Shown piece after piece: positions 1 to 12,732 of a DNA stretch of 64,000 bases (the stretch's first letter is position 1; every line of letters starts with the position of its first letter). The stretch spans positions 5,990,320-6,054,319 of the forward strand of contig NC_060966.1 in NCBI RefSeq assembly GCF_910589235.1, given 5' to 3'. Below the pieces are notes generated by a model. It searched no databases, was not told where the DNA came from, and saw only the letters and a program-made list of their open reading frames with translations. The translations under genes were made by a program, and so were the position numbers. Origin of the DNA: Vespa crabro. Its lineage: Eukaryota; Arthropoda; Insecta; Hymenoptera; Vespidae.

Positions 1-1098
1 ATAATTTATTACTATTTATACTTTACATCTCTCCTTTAAACAGTCTAAATGGAATTTTATTACTATTTTAATCTGTAGGCATTTAATAATATATGATTGA
101 TAATTAATTAATTCTATTTTTACTTTCTATGCGCAGCAACATAACTGCACATAAACATACTTTATACATATACATCGTTTTCAATATTTTAAACTGCTCA
201 ATGTTTGATTTCTTTACATATATATTTAAATATAAAATAGATGCTGATGTATATAAATTCTTCAAAAAGTACATTTTTATTTCAATATAGTTTTGTAGGC
301 AATGCATGTTCTTCTTTCTCAAAAATAATAAATTCATTCAGATGTAACAATTGTACAAAATGTTTCTTTTTGATTTGTCATATTTTTATCATGGATTATT
401 AATAAAATTCATAACATAATTTTAAACATTTAATATATTAAATTTTAACTAGATAATAATGAGTTTTCAAAACTCCTTTTTTACTTAAATAATTTCATCT
501 GCATTTTTAAAATCTCTTTTGCATAAATCTACAATACATCATAAAAGTATTTGCATGCTGTTTAAAATTGAACTTACTAGACTTAACAATAAATAGTTCT
601 GAATAGTTTTCCATAATTAAGACAATAAAACTGTGTAAAAAATGTTAATATAATTGATTCGACTAATTCGTTGATATAATAAAACGAAAGTAATAAATAT
701 TTTGTAAAGACATGAACTAAGTCAAAATCAAACGATTTACTTCGACATTCTTTTATCAAGAAGAAACATTTCAAATGTATCATCTAGCAAGAATAACGTG
801 TATCAGTCGATTCAGCTGATAGATCAAACATTCATAAGAAATCCTATGCACGTCGTATGCTCTCTCGATTCGTTGCAACGACCGAGGGAGGAAGGGAGGT
901 GGAAGGGATCGATATCAAGGTCGCCTTGGATAAGAAGCGTTTAATAACGCTTGAAACGTGACCGCTCCAGGGTCCTCGTAGAAGGCGAAAGAGTCGACAC
1001 ACGTGTTCTCCTTTCTAGCACGTGCACGTTGTGGGTTAACTCTTCGAAACGAAGGACTGTATGAAAGAGATGACCTGTAGTTGAGAGAAACGTTTAGA

Positions 1099-1123
1099 AG
1101 AGAGAGAGAGAGAGAGAGAGAGA
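1099..1123. repeat. (GA)n microsatellite
   Basis: Uninterrupted AG dinucleotide run. It gives rise to a meaningless Ser/Leu-rich open frame on the minus strand. Confidence 0.9.
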
Positions 1124-2214
1124 CAAGAATAGAGATAGAAGTAGCGTTATAGCTTTTCAATGAGTCGTCGAGTCGTGTCGCAAACACGATCGTCTTCCTA
1201 CGAACGATATCAGAAGGCTGCCTCGTAAAAGATACGACGACGTTAGAACGGATATTTTTTTCCTCCCTATCTCTGATTTCTTCTCTCTCCCTCTCTCTCT
1301 CTCTCTTGCTCCTTGTCTTTTTCTTCTCACAAAGCTCTTTATACTTCCTGCCTTATTATCTCTTCTATTCTCTTATTTCTTTTTCTTCTCTGACGACCGG
1401 AAGAGAAATCGAAGTACAACGAAGGAGTGGTCAAAAAGCTATCACTGCTGTTCCCTGCTCGCCAAAACGTTCCATCAAAATCGTTGCTAAGTCTAAGGGA
1501 CTCCCTACGGAGCGACCAAACTTCCGTTGGATGACGAATCTCTTTTTGTTACCGACGATATAACAAGCTTTCCTTAAAGCTTCATACTAAGATATGTACC
1601 TACAGAAATACAATTTTTTCTTAATAAACGAAGAATATTATTTATCTCTTTCCTTCTTTTTTTCTTTTTTTTTTTTACATTAAAATTTTAATTACCTTAA
1701 AGTCTCATCAACGTACCATTAATTTACTTCCAATATGATTCTTAGTTTCCCTCGATTAATACTTGAATGAAATTCTATGCACATCTGGTCTGAAAGACAA
1801 CGATGAATAGATAGAGAGTAACAAGACGGAAAGGGAAGAAGCGTATCGAGGCCCGCACTTAGGTGAATGCGCATGCTAGAACGCAAACGATCCAAATTAG
1901 TCAAGGTTGAACTGTGCAACGCTTCGAAACTCATACAATTTCTCGCTGTGTCCAACGTCGAGTCGGGTTAAGTAATACAAGGAACTAATTAGGAACGGTC
2001 GTTGTGCCGTGAAACTTCTCTCTCTCTCTCTCCTTCTCTCTCTCTTTCTATCCTTTTGGTCCATCCACCATCCTTGTTCCTCTGAATGTTCCGAATCGAT
2101 TCATCCACGATTAAACTCAACGACAGTATTCTCAGCAAGAGTTTCTCTTGGCATTACAAGAGCTTCGAAGCGTTTTAAAAAGAACTATTTGAATTTATTT
2201 TCCTATTTTATGCT

Positions 2215-2256
<42 letters not shown>

Positions 2257-2257
2257 A
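2215..2257. repeat. Compound (CT)n(CA)n microsatellite
   Basis: About nine CT units pass directly into about twelve CA units. Likely polymorphic; no function visible. Confidence 0.9.
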
Positions 2258-2856
2258 AACTCTTCCTATCCTTTTTTCTCTTACAAGTGTGATAACTCAC
2301 AACTCCCTGTATTTCTCATAACCCATGGTGGAATAAAAATTGCGATAGCTTCAAGATACTACTCTCTGAAACTTGATTCCACAGAAATATCACGCAACGT
2401 CCGAACGTTCCTTTCGATTTCCCAAATGGATTGTATTCTAACTTCTTTTTTCTTCATCTTCTTCTTCTTCTTTAACTTTATTTTTCTCATTCTTATGAAA
2501 AGAAGAACTGGTGGATAAGCTTTTTCTATACTACGAGATGCCTAAAAAAAAGAAATCAAGAAATGGAGAAAAACTAAAAGAATTCAATTCTAATGCAAAG
2601 GACGAAAAAGTCAAGAAACTTACATGAAAAAAAAGAAAAAAGAGATAAAGAAATAATTTAACAAGAAAGTCCTTCTTTTCTTTGAAAATTTCGCCCTCTT
2701 TAGCCCTTTTCAAACGTTCCGCCGTCGTCTTCTCGTTAATGTTGAGGTCGCAAGAACCGAAATAAAGCGGCCCTTTGTCCCTTCATTTGTCGGCATGCCA
2801 CAGTACAGCTTTTCCGAGAGCCAAAACCCATATAATTGCTTCTTCTATATCGTTCC

Positions 2857-2896
<40 letters not shown>

Positions 2897-3031
2897 CATT
2901 ATTATTATTATCATTATTAACTTGCTTTTCGTATAATCGTCACTAATACTTAGAGAGACAAGGGTATCATTTAATTGCTATCGTTCTTTCTTTCGATTAA
3001 ACCCACATGTTGACACTTTTTATATTTAACA

Positions 3032-3071
<40 letters not shown>

Positions 3072-3083
3072 TAATAATAACAA
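2857..3083. repeat. Paired (ATT)n and (AAT)n tracts
   Basis: An ATT trinucleotide run at about 2857-2920 is followed roughly 110 bases later by an AAT run at about 3031-3083. The two are reverse complements of each other, so a single strand could fold into a long hairpin. Confidence 0.75.
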
Positions 3084-3649
3084 TTAGTCAATAATTTTTC
3101 TAAATAAGTAAAGGATCGAGATGGTTGTAGAAAAAAAAAAAAAAAGAAGAAAAGAAAGAAAAAGAAATTGTTCAATCGATTTCGAATAACGAAAGAAAAT
3201 TCTTCTTAGAAGTTTGCATGATATCGATAATACTCAAGATCGTTGAGAAATCGTCATACCACCGATACGATGAAAAATCGCAAAAGTATTGCGAACGGAA
3301 GCCGGACGTTCTTAGACGGAGCGGACTAACGAGCGACGCATTCAATCCGAGTAAACTCGGGAGAGTACTCGAGGAGAGAAAGAGAGAGAGAAGCAAAAGC
3401 CTCCGCGAAGTGAGGCTCTCCTATTCAGAGCGTTCTACTAAATGAGCCTCGACCGAGCCTCGAGGACGGTCTGCTCGTCCATAAAAAATGCGAGTGTCTA
3501 CTGCCGTCCTGTGGATGCCCTCTCGGTACTTCACCTTCTTTTTCACCTCCTCCACCTCCGCCGTCTTTTCCTCTTCTTTAACGACGACGTTGCGTGCCAG
3601 AGCCTCTTCTTCTACTCACGTTTGAGAGAACGAAAGTTATCTTCCCTTA

Positions 3650-3651
<2 letters not shown>

Positions 3652-3692
<41 letters not shown>
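3652..3692. repeat. (CT)n microsatellite
   Basis: About 20 CT units, interrupted once near the end by a G. Confidence 0.9.
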
Positions 3693-3695
<3 letters not shown>

Positions 3696-4960
3696 CACTC
3701 TACAACAATTACGGTGAACAAGTAGGCTTTTGTTTTTTTCTCCTCCTTTTTGTTTCTTGACATTCACTTTGACATTTTTTTTCTTCTTACGACGACGACG
3801 ACGACGACGTTCTTACGAATCCTTCGTTTTTCCATTCATCTTCTATACATACATATAATCCAATATAGTGTATCTAAAATAAAAATAATAAATAACTTTT
3901 AAACGATGCATTTGTACGACATTATCTATTATCTTTACTTTACACTTTTTTCTTCAGTAAAATGAAGTATTGTATGTGTAAACTATGGAAAAAAAAAAAA
4001 AGAAAAGAACAATAACATATGGGAACACGTTAATACCTAAAAGGGAATTAAATACCCTTTTATAAATCATTTACAAACATTTCAAAGGACAGCTGGAAAT
4101 ATTTCATTAAAATGCATCGGTCGGTAGCGCGCTTCGTAAGCATAATACTCAACTCCGCGCGTCGCACGTTCGAACGAAACGATATAATCGGTTAGAATCG
4201 ATGAAAAGAGTCGATATTCTGGTATCCAGATAAAAGAGGTGCCGGCGAAAGGATCACTCTCGTGTGAAAATTTAAGCCGGGGATGCGTGAAATCTGATAG
4301 CCACCGATTTATAACATTCTTGCGAATAGAAAGGACGTCCATAACGAATTATACATCCTAACCAAAATCCGATTATGAAAATTATATAAATTTATCTATA
4401 TTCATGTAGGGACGTTCGCTATTACGGCAGTTGATACGTTTTTACATAACTTTCAATAGCATGCAATTGTTAATGAAAGAAAAATAATAACTACATCACA
4501 CGCGCGCGCAATAACTCATCTGATTAAAAAGAGAAAATTAATGTAAATAATTACGAATGCAAAACGTCCTACTGTCAGATAAAAAGAAACAATTCTTAGC
4601 GGAAAAACTAACCGGATCGATATTATCCCTTCTAGAAAAAGCGCCTGCTGCATTTACCATACTCACAAATTAAATATGAATTATGGAGTAACATAAATGG
4701 TCGGCTACATTCGTTTCTAAAGATAATTAACAAATGGCCCCGTTTTTCCAAGGTAAAAGATGAAAATATCTAGGAAAGGAAAGATAAACATAATGCAAAG
4801 TGTACGAATAGTATCAACTTTCATTTTTTTAATGGATTCTCTATATGATCGATCGATGGCCAAAAGTAACCGATCAAAAGGATATACTCCGCCAAATTCG
4901 AGAAAACAAACGGATACCTGCTTTACACACGCATAGCCAGGATTCAATCAGGCTTTTCAC

Positions 4961-4970
4961 CCTCTCTCTC

Positions 4971-5032
<62 letters not shown>
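4961..5032. repeat. Long (CT)n microsatellite
   Basis: About 70 bases of nearly pure CT, followed by TATC-type units to about 5053. One of the longest CT tracts in the window. Confidence 0.9.
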
Positions 5033-5038
<6 letters not shown>

Positions 5039-5323
5039 AATCTATCTATCTATCCTTTTCTTTTTACGATGCACCGGCATTCACCGGTTTCGCGATTAAA
5101 TGGCTGCTGCAGAACATTTTTTTCCTTTTTTCTCTTTGTTTTCGAATGAACAACTTCTCTCATAGAGTCTGCTTTGAAAAACTCTCTCTCTCGTTTTTTT
5201 TCTTTTTCAAATACCTCTCTCTTTCTCTCTCTCTCTCTGTATATATATATATATGTGCATACTATAGGTAGTTCTATATTTATATCTCATACTATATTAT
5301 GATTAATATTAATTATGCGATAA

Positions 5324-5331
5324 TGACGTCA
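5324..5331. promoter_or_regulatory. Perfect CRE palindrome TGACGTCA
   Basis: The full palindromic cAMP-response element, the consensus for CREB/ATF bZIP dimers, occurs at 5324-5331. It lies about 85 bases before a tandem array of TGACGT-containing heptamers. The motif is seen directly; binding is inferred, and no adjacent gene start is identified. Confidence 0.5.
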
Positions 5332-5415
5332 CATCGTGCCAAATTCGAAGTTAATGAGATGATGGGAGAAGGAAGAGAAAAAAGGAGGAAGTCAATAACG
5401 TGAGCTTTCGATACA

Positions 5416-5457
5416 TTTGACGTTTGACGTTTGACGTTTGACGTTTGACGTTTGACA
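5416..5457. repeat. Six tandem 7-bp repeats TTTGACG
   Basis: Five perfect TTTGACG units (5416-5450) and a sixth ending in A (5451-5457). Each unit junction creates a TGACGT half-CRE. The 7-bp period and motif content differ from the mono-, di- and trinucleotide repeats common elsewhere in the window. Confidence 0.85.
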
Positions 5458-6409
5458 GCTCGTTAGCTCGTCATTCCTCGACGAGGGAAATCATGGTCAA
5501 AAGTGTCCATCCTTACTCGTGCAATTTTCTCCCGGCGTATTTTATCTCCTGAATTTTTTTTCGAACGAAAGCAAGCAAAGCCCTTCCCCACGATTCGATT
5601 CTCTGGCAAATCGCCAGGATTAATTATGGTCTTTGAGTGGGCCGGTTACCGAGCAACATTGCGTCCCTTCCCCACCTTTCATTTTCATCCTCATCTCTTC
5701 TCTTGCCTCGTCGTTTTTGCTTTAACGAATAGAAAAAGTATCATCGTTCTGTTCCTTTTTTTTCCCCTCTTAATTTTTCTTTCATTTCAATTGATCGATC
5801 CTACTTTATAATGTACTATACAATAATTATACGGGAAGTAATATTAATGATAACATAAATATGAGATTCATATTAGAAGTTTCATTGCATCTATCAGAAT
5901 CGACCCAATGAAATTCGTTCGCTTATGACTTGCAATCATTGCGATCGATCGACTCGATGCTTTATGACCATTGCCATATCGCAGGCCGGATCGTAAAACA
6001 GATATCAGCGTGGAGATTACCGACGCTAGGAAGTTTTATGCATCGATATTAGCTGCGTGTAAAAATCCACCGACATCGATTTGTAAGCCGTATTGGACTA
6101 ACGAAAAGATATATACGTCTGCGCTTAAATGAAAACTATACTACCATAGTTCGAAAAAGAAAAAATAAAAAAAAAAGTACTTGAAAACTAATGGAAAAGA
6201 TTTTGTTTCTTTAACAATTATCTTTCAAATAAATTTAGAGCAATAATTCCGGATTGGGGTAATTTCGAATTAAATAATCCAAGATAGATAGATCGCTAAA
6301 TGAACATACCTAATATAATGTGGATCCGACAGACGGAGAACGCAAGAAGATAGAGAAATGGAAGAGAGAGGTGGGGAAGGATAGAGAGGAGCTCGAAAAG
6401 GACTGACAG

Positions 6410-6582
6410 TGATACGGTGCATCTCGATAGTTGGCAGAGAGAACGGCCACGGCAGGTGTTCTTCTGAGAGCAGCTGCAATCACGACGAGCACCATCTGCC
6501 GCGGTAATGCACGGCTGTTCGATGCACAGCCCGACGCTGAAATGGTCCACATTTGCTCTGAAACCCTCCAGGCCAATTAAAT
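6410..6582 (-). other. Weak candidate cysteine-rich exon
   Basis: On the minus strand an acceptor-like TTTTCAG ends at about 6583. It is followed by an open frame with balanced base composition encoding a Cys-rich stretch: several Cys around residues 20-55, including a CSCSQKNTC motif. A possible donor ACC|GTATCA lies near 6410. I do not recognise the protein, no partner exons were found, and two other frames are also open for part of the span, so this could be chance or a conserved non-coding element. Confidence 0.2.
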
Positions 6583-7612
6583 CTACCTGAAAACACGTGC
6601 CCGGATACATCGATTTCGATCCTCTTCTTTCTCGAGTCTTCTTATAAAACGTGAAACGTTCGAGCCTATGAATTAATTATATTAAAAAAGACAAAATAAT
6701 ATTATAATAATTATGATACCGATATCGTAATTTGATTTAGATGAAAAAAAAAAAAAAATCTCAATTGGATAAATATTACTTTAACGGGATAAAACTTAGT
6801 GCTACCATCTCTTGTTCCGAAGCATCATCCATCTGTAGTATCTAAGGGTTGGCAATGAATGACGATATCGAAGATACATGCATTTCGTGCACTCCTTTCA
6901 TCTTCTGTATCGCGAATCAAAGAAATTTCAATGGAAACCTTTGATCATTTTTACTACATGATAACGCCTATACAATGATGGTAAGTCGATAACTGTCGAT
7001 AAATTATCGATAAAATAGAGCAAAGCGTTGTAACTTATTAAGAAGTTTCCAGGAATTTTCTTCAGGTGGCGCTACAAACACTTTCCCCAAACTACCTTAT
7101 CGTCGACATTAATTACCGACAATGATTGCCTCTGTACGCGCACATTAACGATAATTCGTGAAATACAAATGCAATGTTTTCATATCAGAATTTGATCGTA
7201 TTGCATGACTTTTCCTTTCTACAAAAGTATAAACAAACTTGTGCGTGTCCTTATCAAGATTGCACAATTAATAATATACAGTTCACGTGAAAAGCTTAAG
7301 ATTAATATTTGTCATCATAATATTATACTACATGTTCCATTGATTACATATTATATGGGATTAATATAAAATCCTTTTTTTACTATCCTTCAATAAAAAA
7401 TATAAAAACAATAATCTAAATTATCGCGTTGCTTTCTCTACAATATGTAATATATTCATAAATCTTTTTCTTTCATTTGGTCAAATTTACATGGTCGCAA
7501 GGATCGATTGAAACTTGCACACTATGCAATAAAGATACCTGATAGTCATGATCAAGTATTCGAATTAAATGCACGATGTATTATGTATGTAAAAATTATT
7601 AAAGAATAATTA

Positions 7613-8261
7613 TTAATAACGTCCAGATCGCCCATCCCTGCCTTTATCGTCTCGTCTTTTACGATCCTTCGATCTGGATCTTCTGTCGCGAGATCGAGAT
7701 CTACGTTTACGATCGCGTCCCCGAGACCGAGAACGAGATCTAGATCGAATTTTTCCTCCTTTTTTACGACTGTACAAGTATCGACGAAGTTCCCTTGAAA
7801 TAGGTTTCAAATGCATGAAATTACAAAATCCAGATCGAGTGCATTCACTGAAAATTGTATGACCGATTAGATTTGCATTAATGATAAACATATTAGCTAT
7901 ATATAGAATATGTATTCTTTTATATTATTAGTTACCCCATTTCGTACTGACGACAGCAAGCTTCTCGAAAATCGGTAACAGGAGATAATTCTGCATAAAC
8001 TGGTCTACCACCAAACCAACGATTATTTAGATCGTTAACTGCTCTCTCTGCGTCTTCTTCTCTACGAAATTTAATGTAAACATTCCCTACCAGATGATCT
8101 CCTAAATTGTCGCAAACATTCATTTCCTCAATTTCTCCATATTTATCCTCGCACTCTACGAACACGTCTTCAAAAAAGTTGTCGTAATGTTCTTGCATTT
8201 CTTCGTCCGATACATTTGCCACCACTAAAAGTAAACATAAAAAATTATGGTAATTATCAAA

Positions 8262-8313
<52 letters not shown>

Positions 8314-8699
8314 CATATATGTTATACTTACAATGAGAACCATCCGCACTTTTAGCAGAATTTTGTGGATTGACGTAAAGATTCTGTAGTAGACACGTCT
8401 GGTAAACACACATTGATAAGTACAAATTTTAAGAATGATATTACTTGTAATAAAGCTTCTAATTTGGCGTTATTTTACCTGACTAAATGTTGGCTTGTTA
8501 TGAATACGTGAACATCTATCTCCGTGTCGGCAAGCACCGATTTTGAAGTAAAACGAACAATTTACCCTGCGTACAAAATATGTCAGATTGAGGTTAGGTC
8601 GCATTAGGTCGCTCTTTATATGAATCATATAAAATTTAATCAATTGCAAACTTACTTATCCTTTTCTGTGCCAAAGATCGATGCCAAATATTCGGCCAT
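7613..8699 (-). CDS. U2af38: U2AF small subunit (U2AF35), splicing factor
   Basis: Small subunit of the U2 auxiliary factor, which recognises the 3' splice-site AG and recruits U2 snRNP in the nucleus. Five exons: 8656-8699, 8479-8566, 8332-8398, 7936-8224 and 7613-7847, all with GT-AG borders. The product is 240 residues, the same length as human U2AF1. Order: N-terminal MAEYLASIFGTEKDK, first CCCH zinc finger (FYFKIGACRHGDRCSRIH), a U2AF-homology RRM containing CDNLGDHLVGNVYIKFRR, a second CCCH finger (CRQYEMGECTRSGFCNFMH) and an Arg/Ser tail ending GRSGRY. The Gly-rich run of the human tail is absent. A TG/TA microsatellite lies in the intron after exon 3. The gene lies just downstream of the acyl-CoA synthetase gene on the same strand: its start codon is 310 bases from that gene's stop. 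Identity is secure. Confidence 0.96.
8265..8318. repeat. (TG)n(TA)n microsatellite in a U2af38 intron
   Basis: About 17 TG units followed by about 9 TA units, just inside the donor of the intron between the third and fourth coding exons. Length variation here could alter intron folding, though this is only inference. Confidence 0.85.
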
Positions 8700-9007
8700 T
8701 ACGAATCTCTATTGATTGCATAAAAAAATGTAAAAACTATTTATCTACTTCTTATTCACGATTTTCATTCTTGAGGGACGCTAAACATACGACTGGTCTA
8801 CAGCCTTGCGGTATCTTGCGGCACTTTTTTTCGATTAAATCGATAATCGTTTCATCTCTATCTCGATACTTCGATTTTTGCCGCGCTTATTATTTAATGT
8901 CATCGAAAGTGCAAGGAAAAGAAAAGGAAAAATTAATTAAACTTGTTTTAATAAAATATCTCGTTGTTACATATAAAAATAAATATTTAAATATTGTTTT
9001 TTTTTTC

Positions 9008-9013
9008 TTTATT
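9008..9013 (-). terminator. Poly(A) signal overlapping the stop codon
   Basis: Read on the minus strand, AATAAA at 9013-9008 contains the TAA stop of the acyl-CoA synthetase (9009-9011). If used, it would give a 3' UTR of only a few tens of bases, which would keep this transcript from running into the U2af38 promoter. Confidence 0.45.
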
Positions 9014-10261
9014 TTGGCCCGGAAGGTATAACACCTTTACCTTCTAATTCCTCTTTAAGTTTACCCTTTTGTATTTTTCCACTTACAGTTTTTGGATAAT
9101 TATCCACGAAGACAACGTATTTTGGTATTTTAAAATGTGCTATTTTTCCTTTGCAATATGCTTTCAATTCCTTCTCGCTTAAACTTGCACCTTCGAAAAG
9201 ACGAATGCATGCGCAAATTTCTTCTCCATATATTTCATCATAAGCTCCTATACACTGAGCTTCTGTTATACTTGGATGAGTAATTAAAAAGTCTTCGATC
9301 TCCTAAATAATTATTAAATACATTTGGGATTAGTTAAAATTTTAGATACATTTCACTAATAACAATAATGAAATTGTTAAGTTACTTTTAAAATAAAATT
9401 AATACGATATTATCTCTTTACGTTAATAAAATTAAAAGAAATTAGCGGGTAAAAAAAACTTGGCATAATACCGATATACATATATGTGCATATTATTATA
9501 TAAATAAATGATTACCTTAGGGAAAATATTTTCTCCTCCGCGAATAATAAGATCCTTTATTCTTCCTATGATCTGACCATATCCATTAGATTGTAAAATA
9601 AATTGATCACCAGTCTTTAACCAGCCATCCTCGGTGAAAATCTTTTTAGTATTCTCGGGATCTTTATAATAACAGATCATACTATTATAACCACGTACCC
9701 AAAGTTCACCTGGTGTTCCAAATGGTACTGGATCACCCATCTCATTAACGACCTATTCTTGTAAAAAGCAAAAAGTTAAAGAGAGAAAAAGAAAGAAACC
9801 ATACATTTACGAATATAATTATCACGATACAAATAATTTACCATAACTTCGATATTATCTGATACATATCCCACCGTGTTCTCGGTTAACGTTTTATCTT
9901 CTCCAGGTAAACTTTGAAAAACAATACCTGTAAGTTCAGTGAGGCCATAAATTATCTAAAAAAAGAAAAAAAATGAAATGAAAAATGAAATAAAAATGAT
10001 AAAAAATATTATGAAAAAAAATATGAATCATTGCAAGAGCACTTAATCACTTCTAATTCTCAGAAAGCAATAATCGTAATGGATTAATCCACTTTCCAAA
10101 TCGGCTTAGTCCGAAAATACATTTTACAAAGAAAGCTCTACATATCGATCGCAGCAAAAGGCAAGGCGATATTCCTCCTTAGAGTAGCTTTTATGCATAC
10201 GAATCAAGCGCTTGCTACAAAGATATGTGCATAGATAACAACGAGCCACTTGGGTCGTCGA

Positions 10262-10305
<44 letters not shown>

Positions 10306-12732
10306 GAAGGAGAAGAAGGAGAAGAAGGGCTTATTTTCTCTCTGGCATAATCTCGTTTCTATTTGATAACGAGAATAACGAGAATAATAACATAAGAAAT
10401 GAGATAAAAAAACGTTTACTGTTGTGTATTTCTTGACCAGTTATGAAAACTAAACGAATTTTTATCACGAGTCATTAATATATTAATTATACCTTCATAT
10501 CATCGATACCAAGGATATCTTTAACACGTTTATGGAGTTCAGAAGATATAGGTGCACCACCGATTATACCCATACGGGCTTGTATCGGCAAACGTAATTG
10601 TTGTTGTATATTTATCATGTTTATCTGAATAATGAAAATACAATAAATGATAGAATTTCAGCACGTAAATGAGATTAGATCGTAAAACGATTAAAAAGAT
10701 AGCCCTACCCACATTGTCGGAGTTCCATAAATCACGTCGCATTTTTCTTCGGCCATTACTTGTAAGGACTTTATAGGATCGAACGAACGTGATTCTAAAA
10801 TCGTCGTACAACCTGAAAGTATAGTACTTATTTGTCCATAAATAATTCCAAATGCATGGAACAATGGAACGTTTAAACAACTTTTGTGGCCCAGTCGTAA
10901 CTCTCTTCTGTTCACTCCCTTTAATGGTATAGAAAAGATTTAGATAATTGGAAGAATATCATAATCGAAAGGATTTTTTGTTCGGAGAAATAAAAAATTT
11001 GGAAAAATTCTTTTACGATAAGTTCCTCTTGATCAAGCGAAATAAAATAAAATCAAATTCTTATTGTATTGATATTCCTTCATATTCGAGGATCGTAGAA
11101 CGATCCATCCTTACCTGTTCAACATTATTCACGAAGGATCTATGAGACAGTAAAGTAGCTTTCGGTTTTCCAGTCGTACCGGAAGTAAACTGTATGTTAC
11201 AGGCGTCGTAAGAGGAGATGTTATCTTGTTCCGCAGAGATAGCTTCAACCTCGACTTTGCTTGCTAAGGATTCTACGTCTATCAAACGGCGAGTACCACT
11301 GAAAAAACGAGAAAGTGATCGATTGCAAACATGACTTTGACATTTTCGTCGCTATTGAAATCATCGATTGAAGAAAAGTTTTTCTCTATCTCATTAACCT
11401 AATTACATATCTATTCTATTTGCAGGTATAATTCATCGATCAAATTGCTGAACGAAAATTAAATCGAATAAAGAATGGAAATTATCGAAAGAAAATCTCG
11501 GAGTCAGAAAAGATTAAAAATTGATAAGTATAATTTCCTATATTAAATGCGTATTATGTTCTACTTTAAAGCCTCATAAACTGTTATGGCCGACGACAAA
11601 CTTCTAAAAATTATTATTTTTCTTAATCCACTAATTACTATTGATAAATGATCGATAAACCATTAAAAATTGATATGAGATATGATAAATATCGCGAACT
11701 TTAAGAAACTAGACAGGAATAGTAATTCTCAGGCGATACCTTTTTAACTAAATCAATTTTGAATTGTTTATCCGACAATACTCAATGAATAATTTCGATA
11801 AAACTAAAATTCTCTTAAAATTTAAATTACTCTCGACATTTCATTATTTAACACGATTTAATACATATTGGAAAATATCTGCTCTAATCGATTAATATCT
11901 CGCTGATACCAATGTTTCGATTGATTTTTAATTAAAATAGAAGTAGGAAGAAGATAAAAAGATCATCAGAGACATATAAGTAATTAATTTTCAATATTTC
12001 AAGACGAATATGAACAAAGTTGATATCTCACGCGATATTCATTAATAGACGTGTAAAATCTTCACGAAATTTTATGAATGAAGAGATTATCAAATTAAGA
12101 TAAATTATTCTACAAATTCTAATAATAATAAATTTCTTTACGTACGTTACGTGATTTTTTGACCATACAATGATATGCTCCAAATCGGGACAAAATTCTT
12201 TGGCACTCAAAACCATGTTCACATAATTTTGTGTTTTAAATTTTTCAGGTATAAAAATAGCCTTAGCTCCAACTTTTTGTAAACAATAAATTAATTCATC
12301 TCGTTGATAAGCCGAATTAATAGCAGTGTTAATCAGACCCAATCTAGTGGAACAGAAAAACGTGATGAACCATTCGATATCGTTCGGACCAAATATCCCG
12401 ATTCTATCGCCTTTCTTCAAGCCTAATTTCTTTATTCCAGCTGCTAATTTGTCGACACGAAGAAGCACATCTGAGAAAGTTAATCGTACTTTTTGATGAT
12501 GAGAAACTATGCACTCATGATTAGGCCATTTTTCTACAGCTTCTTTTAACAATTGACCAATTGTTTCATTTCTCAATGGTTTATTACCAGGATGATAGTA
12601 GTAAGCATGTTGTTTGTCAATTATTTGACAAATAGATTTCTTTCTTTTTTGAATAGTAAATAATTTCGAACAACTTGATTGATCTAAAATCATTATAAAA
12701 TAATATATATCTACCATGTTTTGAAAATTCAT
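9009..12732 (-). CDS. Medium-chain acyl-CoA synthetase, ACSF2 type
   Basis: ATP-dependent acyl-CoA ligase of the ANL superfamily, activating fatty acids to acyl-CoA via an acyl-AMP. Seven exons: 12146-12732, 11115-11298, 10709-10918, 10493-10624, 9842-9955, 9516-9752 and 9009-9302, all in phase, giving about 585 residues, near the roughly 600 of ACSF2. Visible motifs: the AMP/ATP-binding P-loop FTSGTTGKPKATLLSH in exon 2, YGTPTMW, YGLTELTG, then GYNSMICYY, DGWLKTGDQF, GRIKDLIIRGGENIFPKEIEDF, and the C-terminal catalytic-Lys segment YPKTVSGKIQK. ACSF2 is mitochondrial in mammals; the N-terminus here (first ATG at 12732) is not an obvious targeting peptide, so an upstream exon or another start is possible. 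The intron at 11299-12145 (847 bases) shows nothing. The stop codon lies within AATAAA. Confidence 0.9.
10266..10300. repeat. (CT)n microsatellite in an ACSF2-like intron
   Basis: About 17 CT units in the 537-base intron between 9956 and 10492. On the transcribed minus strand it reads as GA. Confidence 0.85.

Larger units (their letters stand above)
1..7612. other. Gene-poor AT-rich region, no supported gene
   Basis: About 7.6 kb without a coding region I can defend. Open frames here are short and mostly fall in CT/GA, ATT or poly-A tracts. The content is simple repeats (listed separately), a CRE-like cluster near 5.32-5.46 kb, and a more GC-balanced patch at about 6.38-6.61 kb with one weak candidate exon on the minus strand. 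The region could be intergenic or an intron or 5' region of a gene beyond the left edge. Confidence 0.6.

Noticed and set aside
915..1187. 90-codon minus-strand frame across a GA tract
   Set aside because: Half of it is Ser/Leu from the microsatellite, and no homology, splice partners or start context support it.
2009..2518. 169-codon plus-strand frame
   Set aside because: Low-complexity Leu/Ser, His/Thr and Phe runs come from CT, CA and T-rich repeats; it is not protein-like.
5416..5457. CRISPR-like repeat array
   Set aside because: Units are 7 bp with no spacers in a eukaryotic genome; a minisatellite.
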